A stretch of 64,000 nt of DNA from Tropicibacter alexandrii (GTDB lineage: Bacteria; Pseudomonadota; Alphaproteobacteria; Rhodobacterales; Rhodobacteraceae): contig NZ_RCTZ02000016.1 in assembly GCF_003667315.2 (NCBI RefSeq), forward strand, positions 1-64,000. Direction: 5' to 3'. The notes beneath the pieces are model-generated. The model had not been told where the DNA came from. It worked only from the letters and a program-made list of their open reading frames with translations, and did not search any database. Below are positions 1 through 8,513 of the stretch, in pieces (position 1 is the stretch's first letter; every line of letters begins with the position of its first letter). The translations under genes were made by a program, and so were the position numbers.

Positions 1-854
1 CCGATCTGCGCGCCGCGCGCACTGGCCGCCTCGGGCAGCAGGAACATCGGGTTGACCGAGCCCAGCTCGCCGAAGAAAGGGATCGGCTCAGGCCGTTGTG
101 CACACAGATCATACAACGCGCGTCCGCCCTTGAGCGAACCGGTGAAGCCCACGGCCTTGATCAGCGGATGTTGCACCAGAGAGGTGCCGACATCGCGCTT
201 GCCACCTTGGATCAGGCTGAAGGTGCCGGGGTGTATACCACATGTATTCATCGCGGCGAGGATCGCCTCTGCGACGATCTCGCCGGTGCCGGGATGGGCC
301 GAATGGCCCTTGACCACGACGGGGCAGCCCGCCGCCAACGCCGAAGCCGTGTCGCCGCCGGCGGTGGAAAAGGCCAGCGGGAAGTTCGACGCGCCAAAGA
401 CGGCGACCGGGCCGATGGGCCGCTGGATCATCTTGAGATCGGGGCGCGGCAGCGGGGCTCGGTCGGGCAGCGCATCGTCATGACGCCGGTCGCGGCAGTC
501 GCCCTTGAGGATATGCTCGGCGAACAGGCGCAACTGACCGGTGGTGCGGCCGCGCTCGCCCTGCAGGCGGGCTTCGGGCAGGCCGGTTTCCTGAGTGCCG
601 ATCTCGGTGATGGCCTCGGCGCGGGCCTCGATCTCGTCGGCGATGGCGTTGAGAAAGGCGGCACGTTGTGCACTAGTTGTATACCCGTACTCCCAGAAGG
701 CCTCCTCGGCCTTGATGACGGCCTGATCGACCAGTTCCGGGGTGCCGATGCTGAACTGGTGCACGGGCCCATGCGCCGGTTCCGAGGCAAAAATCTGGTC
801 GGACGCGACCCACTCACCTGCGATCAGGTGGCGGCCGTGGGGGGTGAAGGTCAT
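1..854 (-). CDS. 2-oxoglutarate semialdehyde dehydrogenase (NAD(P)+), C-terminus cut by window edge
   Basis: Aldehyde dehydrogenase superfamily, last step of non-phosphorylative pentose/sugar-acid degradation (2-oxoglutarate semialdehyde to 2-oxoglutarate). About 285 of roughly 500 residues are in the window, with no stop to the left edge. Visible features are the start MTFTPHGRHLIAGEW, the NAD(P)-pocket motif FGASNFPLAFS (Asn157) and the general-base region FFGELGSVNP (Glu near 263). The catalytic Cys lies beyond the edge. The start at 854 has an AAGGAGAC-like Shine-Dalgarno just upstream, 11 bp after the dehydratase gene. The name follows family resemblance (AraE of Azospirillum, KgsD group) and the operon. 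Two stretches, near 231-249 and 672-690, use runs of low-GC codons and contain GTATAC; see findings. Confident family, probable substrate. Confidence 0.88.
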   Translation of the reverse strand, partial: MTFTPHGRHLIAGEWVASDQIFASEPAHGPVHQFSIGTPELVDQAVIKAEEAFWEYGYTTSAQRAAFLNAIADEIEARAEAITEIGTQETGLPEARLQGERGRTTGQLRLFAEHILKGDCRDRRHDDALPDRAPLPRPDLKMIQRPIGPVAVFGASNFPLAFSTAGGDTASALAAGCPVVVKGHSAHPGTGEIVAEAILAAMNTCGIHPGTFSLIQGGKRDVGTSLVQHPLIKAVGFTGSLKGGRALYDLCAQRPEPIPFFGELGSVNPMFLLPEAASARGAQI

Positions 855-865
855 GGCAAGTCTCC

Positions 866-1780
866 TTATTTGCCCCAACGCAGAGCGATGAGGTCGAGTT
901 CACGAGAGAGCAACAGCAGGCGATCTTTGGTGCGTGCGGATAGCGGCGTCAACGGGTGGCGAACGAAATCGGAGCCGATCACGCCGCCCTCCATCATCAC
1001 CGTCTTGGCCGCGCGCAGGCCGCATTGGCGGTTCTCGTGGTTGATCAGCGGCAGGCAGCGTTTCCACTGCTCCAGTGCCGCGTCGTGGTTCCCCGCGAGG
1101 TATTCCGTCACAATCGGACGGATCATCTCCGGTTGCAAGGCGCTGGTCATGGTGCCAGTGCAGCCGGCATCCAGATCGGCCAACAGGGTCACGGCCTCTT
1201 CGCCGTCGAAGGGCCCGACGATGTGCTCCCCGCCCGCGGCAATCAGCGCGGCCAGCTTGTCTGCGGCAAAGGGGGTTTCGATCTTGAAATAGCTGACGTT
1301 TTCAATCTCTTGCGCCATCTTGACGAGTAAGGGCACCGGCAGGGACACGCCCGACAGGGGCGCGTCCTGCACCATGATCGGGATGGAGATCGCATCCGAG
1401 ACGGCCTTGAAATGCTCGAAGATGCCGTCCGGAGAGGGCACCAGCCCGACACCGTGATAGGGCGGCATCATCATCAGCATGGAGGCGCCCATGGCCTGCG
1501 CCGCCTTGGCCCGCGCCACGACCACATCGGTCGAGAAATGCGAGACGGTGACGATCACCGGAACGCGGCCCGCGACCTGTTCGAGACAGCTGCGCATCAC
1601 GGTGGTGCGTTCCTCGTCCGAGAGCAGGAACTGCTCGGAATAGTTGGCGAGTATACATATTGCATCCACGCCTTGGTCGACCATGCAATCCATGACGCGG
1701 GCGCAACCCGGAACATCAAGCGTGCCATCGGCGTGAAACGGGGTGGGCGCAACAGGCAGAATGCCGGTCAGACGGTCCAT
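866..1780 (-). CDS. DapA-family 2-keto-3-deoxy-L-arabonate dehydratase
   Basis: 304 aa, DHDPS/N-acetylneuraminate lyase fold. Likely converts L-2-keto-3-deoxyarabonate to 2-oxoglutarate semialdehyde in the cytoplasm (AraD of the Azospirillum nomenclature, not the E. coli epimerase). The Schiff-base Lys is visible as K166 in YFKIET. The canonical DHDPS Tyr segment (YNxP) is replaced by VQDAP at 137-141, which fits a dehydratase of the deoxy-sugar-acid branch rather than DapA itself. It lies between the sugar 1-dehydrogenase and the semialdehyde dehydrogenase, 11-12 bp from each, so one transcript is likely. The segment at about 1650-1664 uses ATA TGT ATA codons, unusual for this DNA. A 5-dehydro-4-deoxyglucarate dehydratase-like role is the main alternative. 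Confidence 0.85.
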   Translation of the reverse strand: MDRLTGILPVAPTPFHADGTLDVPGCARVMDCMVDQGVDAICILANYSEQFLLSDEERTTVMRSCLEQVAGRVPVIVTVSHFSTDVVVARAKAAQAMGASMLMMMPPYHGVGLVPSPDGIFEHFKAVSDAISIPIMVQDAPLSGVSLPVPLLVKMAQEIENVSYFKIETPFAADKLAALIAAGGEHIVGPFDGEEAVTLLADLDAGCTGTMTSALQPEMIRPIVTEYLAGNHDAALEQWKRCLPLINHENRQCGLRAAKTVMMEGGVIGSDFVRHPLTPLSARTKDRLLLLSRELDLIALRWGK

Positions 1781-1792
1781 CGAAATCTCTCC

Positions 1793-2704
1793 TTACCAGT
1801 CGAAGGGGGCGGCCTCGCGGCGTTCCCCAAGCATGAAGGCATCGGCCACGTGGCGCAGCGGGGCGAGGTCCATATCGATCCCACCCGCCGCGACGAGCTG
1901 TGCCATGTTTTTGTATAGACGGGGGTATTCGCCGTGCAGGCCGTCCGCCCTGCCCTGCGTCTCGCCGTTGATGACCATCCGCGCGCCGCCCTCGTGCAGG
2001 GTCAGGGTGCCAGAGTCGGTCTCGACCTCGATATCCCAGTGCTCGGTGCCTTGATGGGCCCAGTTGAACCACGCGCTGACCCCGTCGGAAAACCGCAGGT
2101 CGGCGGTGATCGGGGTGTGGCGGTTGGCGGGGAAGTCAAGCACCGCCGAGCTCAGGTGCACGGGGCGCGGCAGGATGCGCGTCATGATCGACAGGGCGTT
2201 GATGCCGGGGTCAAAGACCCCCATCCCGCCGGGCTCGAAACACCAGTCCTGACCCGGATGCCATTTGCGGACATCTTCGCGCCAGTCGATATGCAACTTG
2301 TGCACAACCTTGTCCGCCAGCCAGTCCTGCGCTGCGGGAACCATGTCGGCCTCGCGCGAATGCCATGTGGCGAACAGCGATACGCCCGCCGCGCGGGCCA
2401 TATCTTCGAGCCGGTGGCATTCGCTCAGGGTTGCGCCGGGGGGTTTTTCCAGCATGACGTGACGGCCCGCAGCGATGGCCCGTGCGGCGTAGTCAAAACG
2501 CGGCGCCGGGGGCAGGCATAGCGAGATCACGCGGATTTCGGGGCGGTCGGCAAGCAGGGTGTCGAAATCGGTATAGGCATCGACCCCGTCGACCGCGCCA
2601 TGCCGCGAGCAGGTCGCCGCGAGGTTCCAGTCGGCGCTGGCAGTCAGCGCGGGCACGTGTTGGTCGAGCGCGATCTTGCCGATGCCGATGAGTGCAATAT
2701 CCAT
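1793..2704 (-). CDS. Gfo/Idh/MocA-family L-arabinose/D-galactose 1-dehydrogenase
   Basis: 303 aa. An N-terminal Rossmann motif (IALIGIGKIALDQHVPAL) and the EKPPG motif (Lys as catalytic/nicotinamide contact) mark the Gfo/Idh/MocA family. The whole sequence resembles the L-arabinose/D-galactose 1-dehydrogenases of Azospirillum and rhizobia. It would oxidise the C1 hydroxyl of the imported aldose to the lactone with NAD(P)+. The ATG at 2704 overlaps the stop of the upstream dehydratase gene (TGATG), so it is translationally coupled; a TTG one codon earlier is less likely. No lactonase gene follows it in the window, so lactone opening is spontaneous or encoded elsewhere. Arabinose versus galactose specificity cannot be read from sequence. 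Confidence 0.87.
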   Translation of the reverse strand: MDIALIGIGKIALDQHVPALTASADWNLAATCSRHGAVDGVDAYTDFDTLLADRPEIRVISLCLPPAPRFDYAARAIAAGRHVMLEKPPGATLSECHRLEDMARAAGVSLFATWHSREADMVPAAQDWLADKVVHKLHIDWREDVRKWHPGQDWCFEPGGMGVFDPGINALSIMTRILPRPVHLSSAVLDFPANRHTPITADLRFSDGVSAWFNWAHQGTEHWDIEVETDSGTLTLHEGGARMVINGETQGRADGLHGEYPRLYKNMAQLVAAGGIDMDLAPLRHVADAFMLGERREAAPFDW

Positions 2705-4446
2705 CAATGCGCGTCCTTTCCGACTGGCGCGCCGCGACAGCCTTTCAGAAATTCCAGATCCGCCCCGGTATCGGCGCCTTGCACATGCTGCTGATGCAGC
2801 CAGGCATAGCCGCTATCGGGCACGTCGTGGGAGGGTTTCCACGCAGACAGGCGCTCGGCCAGTTCGGCGTCGGAAATGTCCAGATGCAGACGGCGCGCGG
2901 CCACGTCGACCTCGATCATGTCGCCGTTTCGCACGACGGCCAGCGGGCCACCGGCGGCGGCTTCGGGCGAGGTGTGCAGGATCACGGTGCCGTAAGCGGT
3001 GCCGGACATGCGCGCGTCGGAAATGCGGATCATGTCCTTGATCCCCTTCTTCAGCACCTTGGGCGGCAGACCCATATTGCCGACTTCGGCCATGCCCGGA
3101 TAGCCCTTGGGCCCGCAATTCTTGAGCACCATGATGCAGGTTTCGTCGATGTCCAAAGCGTCGTCGTTGATCTTGGCCTTGTAGTCGTCGATATCCTCGA
3201 AGACGACCGCCCGGCCCCGGTGCTGCATCAGATGCTTTGAGGCGGCAGAGGGTTTCAGAACCGCGCCCTTGGGGGCAAGGTTGCCCTTCAAGACGGCAAT
3301 TCCGCCCTGCGCGGTCAAGGGCTTGTCGGCGGGCAGGATGACGTCCTCGTTCCAGTTCTTGGCATCCTTGACCTCGTCCCAGATGGTTTCGCCCGACACG
3401 GTCAGCGCGTCGCGATGCAGCTTGTCCGCCTCGCCCAGACGTTTCAGCACCACGGGCAAGCCACCGGCGTAAAAGAACTCTTCCATCAGGTACTTGCCCG
3501 AGGGTTGCAGGTTGAGGATCGTGGCCACGTCGCGCCCGCAGCGGTCCCAGTCGTCCAGTGTAACCTCGACCCCGGTGCGCCCGGCGATGGCCAGCAGGTG
3601 GACGACGGTGTTGGTCGAACCGCCCACCGCGCCGTTGCAGCGGATGGCGTTCTCAAACGCCTGTTTGGTCAGGATGTCCGACGGTTTCAGGTCGTCCTTG
3701 ACCATCTGTACGATGCGGCGGCCGGACAGTTGCGCCATGACGCGGCGGCGGCTGTCGACCGCCGGGATCGCCGCATTGCCGGACAGCGCCATGCCAAGCG
3801 CCTCGGACATGGAGGCCATCGAGGACGCGGTGCCCATCGTGTTGCAGGTGCCGCTGGAGCGCGTGACGGCGGCCTCGGCATCGAGGAATTCGTCCTGCGT
3901 CATCTCGCCCGCCTTCACCGCCTCGGAGAAGCGCCACAGATGCGTGCCCGCGCCGACGCGCTCGCCTTGGAACCAGCCGTTCAGCATCGGCCCGCCGGTG
4001 ACGACAATCGAGGGCAAGTCACAAGACGCGGCGGCCATCAGCAGGCTTGGCGTGGTCTTGTCACAGCCGACCATCAGCACGCAACCATCGATGGGTTGGC
4101 CCCGGATCTGTTCCTCGATGCTCATCGCGGCGAGGTTGCGGAACATCATCGCCGTGGGGCGGAAGGTGTTTTCCGACGCGGAGAAAACCGGCACCTCGAC
4201 CGGGAAACCCCCGGCCTCCCAGATCCCGGCCTTCACCTTTTCCGCCAATTCGCGCAGGTGGCCGTTGCAGGGCGTCAGGTCGGACCATGTGTTCAGCACG
4301 CCGATCACCGGGCGGCCATCGAACAGATCGTCCGGGTAGCCTTGGTTCTTCAGCCAGCCGCGATGATAGATCACGTCCTTCGTACTGCCGCCATACCATT
4401 CCTGAGACCGCAGCTTGCGCGGCCATTCCGCCGGTTCGAAGGCCAT
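2704..4446 (-). CDS. L-arabonate dehydratase (IlvD/Edd family)
   Basis: 580 aa, full length for the pentonate branch of the IlvD/Edd family. Dehydrates the aldonic acid (L-arabonate, possibly D-fuconate/D-galactonate) to the 2-keto-3-deoxy acid. The three Fe-S ligands of the [2Fe-2S] dehydratases are visible: C60 (LTPCNGH), C128 (MVGCDKTTP) and C201 (SSGTCNTMG), with K130 as the candidate carbamylated Mg-ligand Lys. It follows gguB by 3 bp and overlaps the sugar dehydrogenase. Overall sequence and context fit the L-arabinonate dehydratase characterised from Rhizobium. Dihydroxy-acid dehydratase (ilvD) is less likely, given the neighbours and the N-terminal SQEWYGG segment typical of sugar-acid enzymes. 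Confidence 0.9.
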   Translation of the reverse strand: MAFEPAEWPRKLRSQEWYGGSTKDVIYHRGWLKNQGYPDDLFDGRPVIGVLNTWSDLTPCNGHLRELAEKVKAGIWEAGGFPVEVPVFSASENTFRPTAMMFRNLAAMSIEEQIRGQPIDGCVLMVGCDKTTPSLLMAAASCDLPSIVVTGGPMLNGWFQGERVGAGTHLWRFSEAVKAGEMTQDEFLDAEAAVTRSSGTCNTMGTASSMASMSEALGMALSGNAAIPAVDSRRRVMAQLSGRRIVQMVKDDLKPSDILTKQAFENAIRCNGAVGGSTNTVVHLLAIAGRTGVEVTLDDWDRCGRDVATILNLQPSGKYLMEEFFYAGGLPVVLKRLGEADKLHRDALTVSGETIWDEVKDAKNWNEDVILPADKPLTAQGGIAVLKGNLAPKGAVLKPSAASKHLMQHRGRAVVFEDIDDYKAKINDDALDIDETCIMVLKNCGPKGYPGMAEVGNMGLPPKVLKKGIKDMIRISDARMSGTAYGTVILHTSPEAAAGGPLAVVRNGDMIEVDVAARRLHLDISDAELAERLSAWKPSHDVPDSGYAWLHQQHVQGADTGADLEFLKGCRGAPVGKDAH

Positions 4447-4449
4447 GAC

Positions 4450-5679
4450 TTACCCCTGTTTCGACTTGTTGTAGACGTCAAAGATCACGGCGGCGAGCAG
4501 CACCAAGCCCTTGATCATCTGCTGGTAATCAATGCCGATGCCCATGATCGACATGCCGTTGTTCAGAACCCCCATCAGGAAGGCGCCAACCACCGCGCCG
4601 ACGATCTTGCCGACGCCGCCCGACATGCTGGCCCCGCCGATGAACACCGCCGCGATCACGTCGAGTTCCAGCGCAAAACCTGCCTTGGGCGTCGCGGTGT
4701 TGAGACGCGCGGCAAAGACGAGGCCCGCAGCCGCCGCGAGGATGCCCATATTGGTGAAGGCAAGGAAGGTCAGCCGCTCGGTCTTGATCCCCGACAGCTT
4801 CGCCGCCTTCTGGTTGCCGCCAAGCGCATAGACGCGGCGGCCGATCACCGTCTTTTCCGTCAGGAAGGCGTAGATGATCGTCAGCACCCCCATGGTGATC
4901 AGCACATTGGGCAGACCCCGGAAGGTGGAGAGCTTGAACATGATGAAGACAAGGGCGACGGAAATCACCGTGATCCGGGCGATGAAGAAGGGCTTGGGCT
5001 CGCCCTCGACCCCATAGGCCGCGTCGCGCGCCCGCTGGCGCAGCCCGCCCCAGATCACCAGCCCCGCCGCGACGACGCCGGTCAGCAGCGCCAGCACGTT
5101 GACCTTGCGCGCGTCAAAGATAGGCGCGAGGCTTTCGCCGATGCCCGCCGGGAAGAGGTCCGGCACGAAGCCGTTGGCGATGGTCTGGAACTCACGCGGG
5201 AACGGGCCGACGGACTGCCCTTCGAGCAGCCACAGCGACAGGCCCCGGAACACCAGCATCCCCGCCAGCGTGACGATGAAGGACGGGATCTTCCAGTAGG
5301 CGACCCAATAGCCCTGCGCCGCACCGATCACCCCGCCCACGACCAGACAGACGAAGATGGTCAGCAGCCAGTTGAGTTCGTAATTCACGATCATCACGGC
5401 GGCGAGCGCCCCGATGAAGCCCATCACCGACCCCACCGACAGGTCGATATTGCCCGAGACGATGACGATCAGCATCCCCAGCGCCATGATGATGATATAG
5501 CTGTTTTGCAGCAGCAGGTTGGTGATGTTGACCGGGCGCAGCAGCACGCCTTCGGTGGTGATCTGGAAAAAGACCATGATCAGCACCAAGGCGGCCAACA
5601 GCCCGTATTCGCGCAGGTTGGCCAGAAGATAGGCCCCGATGCTGGCCCGAGTCTCGCCCGAATTCTCTGCAAGTGCCAT
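4450..5679 (-). CDS. gguB: Multiple sugar ABC transporter permease GguB
   Basis: 409 aa inner-membrane permease of the carbohydrate uptake class 2 (RbsC/XylH) type. About ten hydrophobic segments are visible, starting with YGLLAALVLIMVFF near residue 30. The late motif GKIVGAVVGAFLMGVLNNGM is typical of the XylH/GguB/AraH group. It works with the GguA ATPase and the ChvE binding protein to import arabinose, galactose, glucose or xylose. It lies 15 bp downstream of gguA and 3 bp upstream of the dehydratase, in one operon. Near 400 aa with an internal extension, it matches GguB/XylH length rather than the about 320 aa of RbsC. Confidence 0.92.
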   Translation of the reverse strand: MALAENSGETRASIGAYLLANLREYGLLAALVLIMVFFQITTEGVLLRPVNITNLLLQNSYIIIMALGMLIVIVSGNIDLSVGSVMGFIGALAAVMIVNYELNWLLTIFVCLVVGGVIGAAQGYWVAYWKIPSFIVTLAGMLVFRGLSLWLLEGQSVGPFPREFQTIANGFVPDLFPAGIGESLAPIFDARKVNVLALLTGVVAAGLVIWGGLRQRARDAAYGVEGEPKPFFIARITVISVALVFIMFKLSTFRGLPNVLITMGVLTIIYAFLTEKTVIGRRVYALGGNQKAAKLSGIKTERLTFLAFTNMGILAAAAGLVFAARLNTATPKAGFALELDVIAAVFIGGASMSGGVGKIVGAVVGAFLMGVLNNGMSIMGIGIDYQQMIKGLVLLAAVIFDVYNKSKQG

Positions 5680-5694
5680 GCGCCTTGCCTCCCC

Positions 5695-7215
5695 TTATTC
5701 CGTCACGATGAGCGACATGATGCGCTCTTGGCTGGCCTCGGCGGCGGTGAGTTCGCCCACCAACTCGCCCTCGTTCATCACGTAGATGCGGTCACACATG
5801 CCCAACAGTTCGGGCATTTCCGAAGAGATCATCAGCACGCCTTTGCCCTGCGCGCTGAGGTCGTTGATGATGCCGTAGATCTCGAATTTCGCGCCCACGT
5901 CGATGCCGCGCGTGGGCTCATCGAGGATCAGCACCTCGGGCCCGGCGAACAGCCATTTCGACAGGACGACCTTTTGCTGGTTGCCGCCCGACAGGTTCAT
6001 CACCTTCTGGAAAACAGACGGCGTGCGGATGTTCATCGCGCGGCGGTATTTCTCGGAAACCTCGGTTTCCTCGTTCTCGTTCAGCACGCCGCCCGACGAC
6101 ACACCCGGCAGGTTGGCGAGCGTGACGTTCCTGACAATCGGTTCTTCGAGGATCAGGCCAAGGCTCTTGCGGTCCTCGGTCACATAGGCCAGCCCGGCCT
6201 TGATCGCGCGGTCGACGGTCGAGACATCCGCCTGCGTGCCGTCGATCCAGACCTGCCCCGAGATGTTCTGCCCGTAGCTGCGGCCAAACAGGCTCATCGC
6301 CAGTTCTGTGCGACCCGAGCCCATCAGCCCGGCAATGCCCACGACCTCGCCCGCGCGGACGGTCAGGTTGGCATTGGTGATCACCTGCCGGTCGGCATGT
6401 TCGGGGTGCCAGACGTTCCAGTCGCGCACTTCCATCAGGGTTTCGCCCGCGCGGCGTTCGCGATCGGGATAGCGGTGGGCCATGTCGCGTCCGACCATGT
6501 CGCGGACGATGGCATCCTCGGTGATGGCCTGCGTGCGCGCGTCCATCGTCGAAACGGTCGTGCCGTCGCGGATCACCGTCACCGTGTCGGCGACGCGGCG
6601 CACCTCGTTCAGCTTGTGGCTGATGATGATGCTGGTCACGCCCTGCGCCTTCAGTTCCAGCATCAGGTCCAGAAGCGCCTGACTGTCGGATTCGGACAGT
6701 GCGGCGGTCGGCTCGTCGAGGATCAGCAGGCGCACGTCCTTGGACAGCGCCTTGGCGATCTCGACCAATTGCTGCTTGCCCACGCCCAGCTTGTCGACCA
6801 GCGTAGTGGGGCTTTCGCGCAACCCGACCTTGCGCAGCAGGTCGACCGTCTTGCGGTTCGTCTCGTTCCAGTCGATCACGCCGTTGGAGGCGCGCTCGTT
6901 GCCCAGAAAGACATTCTCGGCAATCGACAAAAGCGGCACCAGCGCCAGTTCCTGATGGATGATGATGATGCCCTTGGCCTCGCTGTCCGCGATGTCGCGG
7001 AACTCGGCCAACTGCCCGTCATAGTGAATCTCGCCCTCGTAGCTGCCCGCCGGGTAGACACCCGACAGCACCTTCATCAGGGTGGATTTGCCTGCGCCGT
7101 TCTCGCCGACCAGCGCGTGGATTTCGCCTGTGCGTACGCTCAGCGTGACCTTGTCCAGCGCCTTGACGCCCGGAAAGGTCTTGGTGATCGCGCGCATCTC
7201 AAGAAGGGCTGTCAT
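5695..7215 (-). CDS. gguA: Multiple sugar ABC transporter ATP-binding protein GguA
   Basis: 506 aa with two tandem ABC ATPase domains, the usual layout for RbsA/XylG/GguA. Domain 1 has the Walker [14 protein letters not shown] near residue 38, signature [15 protein letters not shown] and Walker [12 protein letters not shown]. Domain 2 has the degenerate Walker [11 protein letters not shown] expected for this family, a canonical [15 protein letters not shown] signature and Walker [13 protein letters not shown]. It powers sugar import with GguB and ChvE. An 82-bp gap with a terminator-like hairpin separates it from chvE, so ATPase/permease expression is probably kept below that of the binding protein. 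Confidence 0.94.
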   Translation of the reverse strand: MTALLEMRAITKTFPGVKALDKVTLSVRTGEIHALVGENGAGKSTLMKVLSGVYPAGSYEGEIHYDGQLAEFRDIADSEAKGIIIIHQELALVPLLSIAENVFLGNERASNGVIDWNETNRKTVDLLRKVGLRESPTTLVDKLGVGKQQLVEIAKALSKDVRLLILDEPTAALSESDSQALLDLMLELKAQGVTSIIISHKLNEVRRVADTVTVIRDGTTVSTMDARTQAITEDAIVRDMVGRDMAHRYPDRERRAGETLMEVRDWNVWHPEHADRQVITNANLTVRAGEVVGIAGLMGSGRTELAMSLFGRSYGQNISGQVWIDGTQADVSTVDRAIKAGLAYVTEDRKSLGLILEEPIVRNVTLANLPGVSSGGVLNENEETEVSEKYRRAMNIRTPSVFQKVMNLSGGNQQKVVLSKWLFAGPEVLILDEPTRGIDVGAKFEIYGIINDLSAQGKGVLMISSEMPELLGMCDRIYVMNEGELVGELTAAEASQERIMSLIVTE

Positions 7216-7247
7216 CCGCCTGTCTTCCCTGCCGTCGAAAGAAGTCC

Positions 7248-7285
7248 AAAGAAAAAGCCTGCCCGGACGCCATGCCCGGACAGGC
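7248..7285 (-). terminator. Attenuating terminator between chvE and gguA
   Basis: Read on the minus strand: a 10-bp stem (GCCTGTCCGG / CCGGGCAGGC, one G-T wobble), a 9-nt loop and a T-rich tail TTTTTCTTT. It begins about 12 bp after the chvE stop and precedes gguA in the same orientation. It has the form of an intrinsic terminator with read-through, giving an excess of periplasmic binding protein over ATPase and permease. Confidence 0.75.
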
Positions 7286-7297
7286 CAGGGAGTGATC

Positions 7298-8353
7298 TTA
7301 CTTGATCTGGTCCATGGTGTAGTAGCCGGTGTCGATCAGGCGCTCTTCCCAGTTTTCCTTGGTCACCGGAAGCGGCTCCAGCAGGTAGGAGGGCACGACC
7401 TTGACGCCGTTGTCATAGGTCGAGGTGTCGTTGATCTCGGGCTCGCTGCCTTTCAGCAGGGCGTCCACCATGCCCACGGTCACACCGGCCAGCGCGCGGG
7501 TGTCCTTGAAGATCGTGGAATACTGCTCGTCCGCGAGGATCGACTTGACCGACGGCACCTCGGCGTCCTGACCGGTAACGATCGGCATCTTCATGTCGCC
7601 GGAACCGTAGCCCACGCCCTTGAGCGAGGACAGGATGCCGATGGACAGGCCGTCATAGGGCGACAGCACGCCATGCACCTGCTGGTCGGTGTAGTTGGCG
7701 GACAGGAGGTTATCCATGCGCGCCTGTGCAACTGCGCCGTCCCAGCGCAGGGTGCCGACCGTGTCCATGCCCATCTGGCCCGACACTATGTTGATCGAGC
7801 CGTCGTCGATCATCGGCTGAAGCACCGACATCGCGCCATCATAGAAGAAGTACGCGTTGTTGTCGTCGGGCGAGCCGCCGAACAGCTCGACATTCCACGG
7901 GCTGACATCGGGGAAGCGTTCCTTCAGCCCGTCGACCAGCGTGGTGGCCTGCTGCACGCCGACCTTGAAGTTGTCGAAGGTGGCGTAATAGTCGACGTCA
8001 CCACTGTCGCGGATCAGGCGGTCATAGGCGATGACCTTGATGCCCGACGCGGCAGCGTTTTCCAGCGCGTTCGACAGGGTGGTGCCGTCGATGGCGGCGA
8101 TGACCAGCACGTCGACGCCCTTGGTGATCATGTTCTCGATCTGGGCCAGCTGGTTGGGAATGTCATCCTCGGCGTATTGCAGGTCGGTCTCGTAGCCGGC
8201 CTCTTCGAACTGCTCGACCATCGATTCGCCGTCCGAGATCCAGCGCGCGGACGATTTCGTCGGCATGGCGATGCCGACCAGACCATCGGCGAAAGCACCG
8301 GTGGCGAACAGCGCAATGGCGCTGGCCGAAGCCAGGATTTTCTTGAAGCTCAT
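7298..8353 (-). CDS. chvE: Periplasmic multiple sugar-binding protein ChvE
   Basis: 351 aa, periplasmic binding protein family 1. A signal peptide ([22 protein letters not shown]) precedes the mature start [16 protein letters not shown], a stretch characteristic of ChvE/SbpA/xylose-binding proteins. It binds arabinose, galactose, xylose or glucose and delivers them to GguAB. The start at 8353 is chosen because it opens the signal peptide and has GGAGGA 5-6 nt upstream; the longer reading frame to 8464 would put a non-signal extension in front. It is the first gene of the catabolic operon and diverges from the LysR gene, the same arrangement as chvE-gbpR in Agrobacterium. Confidence 0.94.
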   Translation of the reverse strand: MSFKKILASASAIALFATGAFADGLVGIAMPTKSSARWISDGESMVEQFEEAGYETDLQYAEDDIPNQLAQIENMITKGVDVLVIAAIDGTTLSNALENAAASGIKVIAYDRLIRDSGDVDYYATFDNFKVGVQQATTLVDGLKERFPDVSPWNVELFGGSPDDNNAYFFYDGAMSVLQPMIDDGSINIVSGQMGMDTVGTLRWDGAVAQARMDNLLSANYTDQQVHGVLSPYDGLSIGILSSLKGVGYGSGDMKMPIVTGQDAEVPSVKSILADEQYSTIFKDTRALAGVTVGMVDALLKGSEPEINDTSTYDNGVKVVPSYLLEPLPVTKENWEERLIDTGYYTMDQIK

Positions 8354-8453
8354 GATTTCCTCCACTGGAAGCGCCGCATGTTTTTTGAATCGGCGCCGGG
8401 TCTCCCTAGCGGGTCCGGAAGAACCCACGGCGCAACGGTAACAATAGGTTTGC

Positions 8454-8474
8454 ATAATGCACAAATAAGATTAT
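8454..8474. promoter_or_regulatory. LysR-type operator between chvE and gbpR
   Basis: ATAAT-N11-ATTAT is a perfect inverted repeat of the T-N11-A form bound by LysR-type regulators, in an AT-rich patch of the 160-bp divergent intergenic region. It lies 40 bp upstream of the regulator start and about 100 bp upstream of the chvE start, placed for autoregulation and activation of the sugar operon. Seen directly; binding is inferred. Confidence 0.6.
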
Positions 8475-8513
8475 CGACGATCTGCATACCATTCCCGATA
8501 TACAGGCCGCCTC

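Noticed and set aside
3415-7305. Very long open frame (about 1296 codons) on the plus strand
   Set aside because: It lies antisense to the dehydratase, gguB and gguA genes, whose proteins are clearly recognisable. The product is His/Arg/Asp-rich low-quality sequence, a usual result of high GC content.
8354-8464. N-terminal extension of ChvE to an upstream ATG
   Set aside because: It would bury the signal peptide 37 residues inside the protein and overlap the LysR box; the ATG at 8353 has the good ribosome-binding site.
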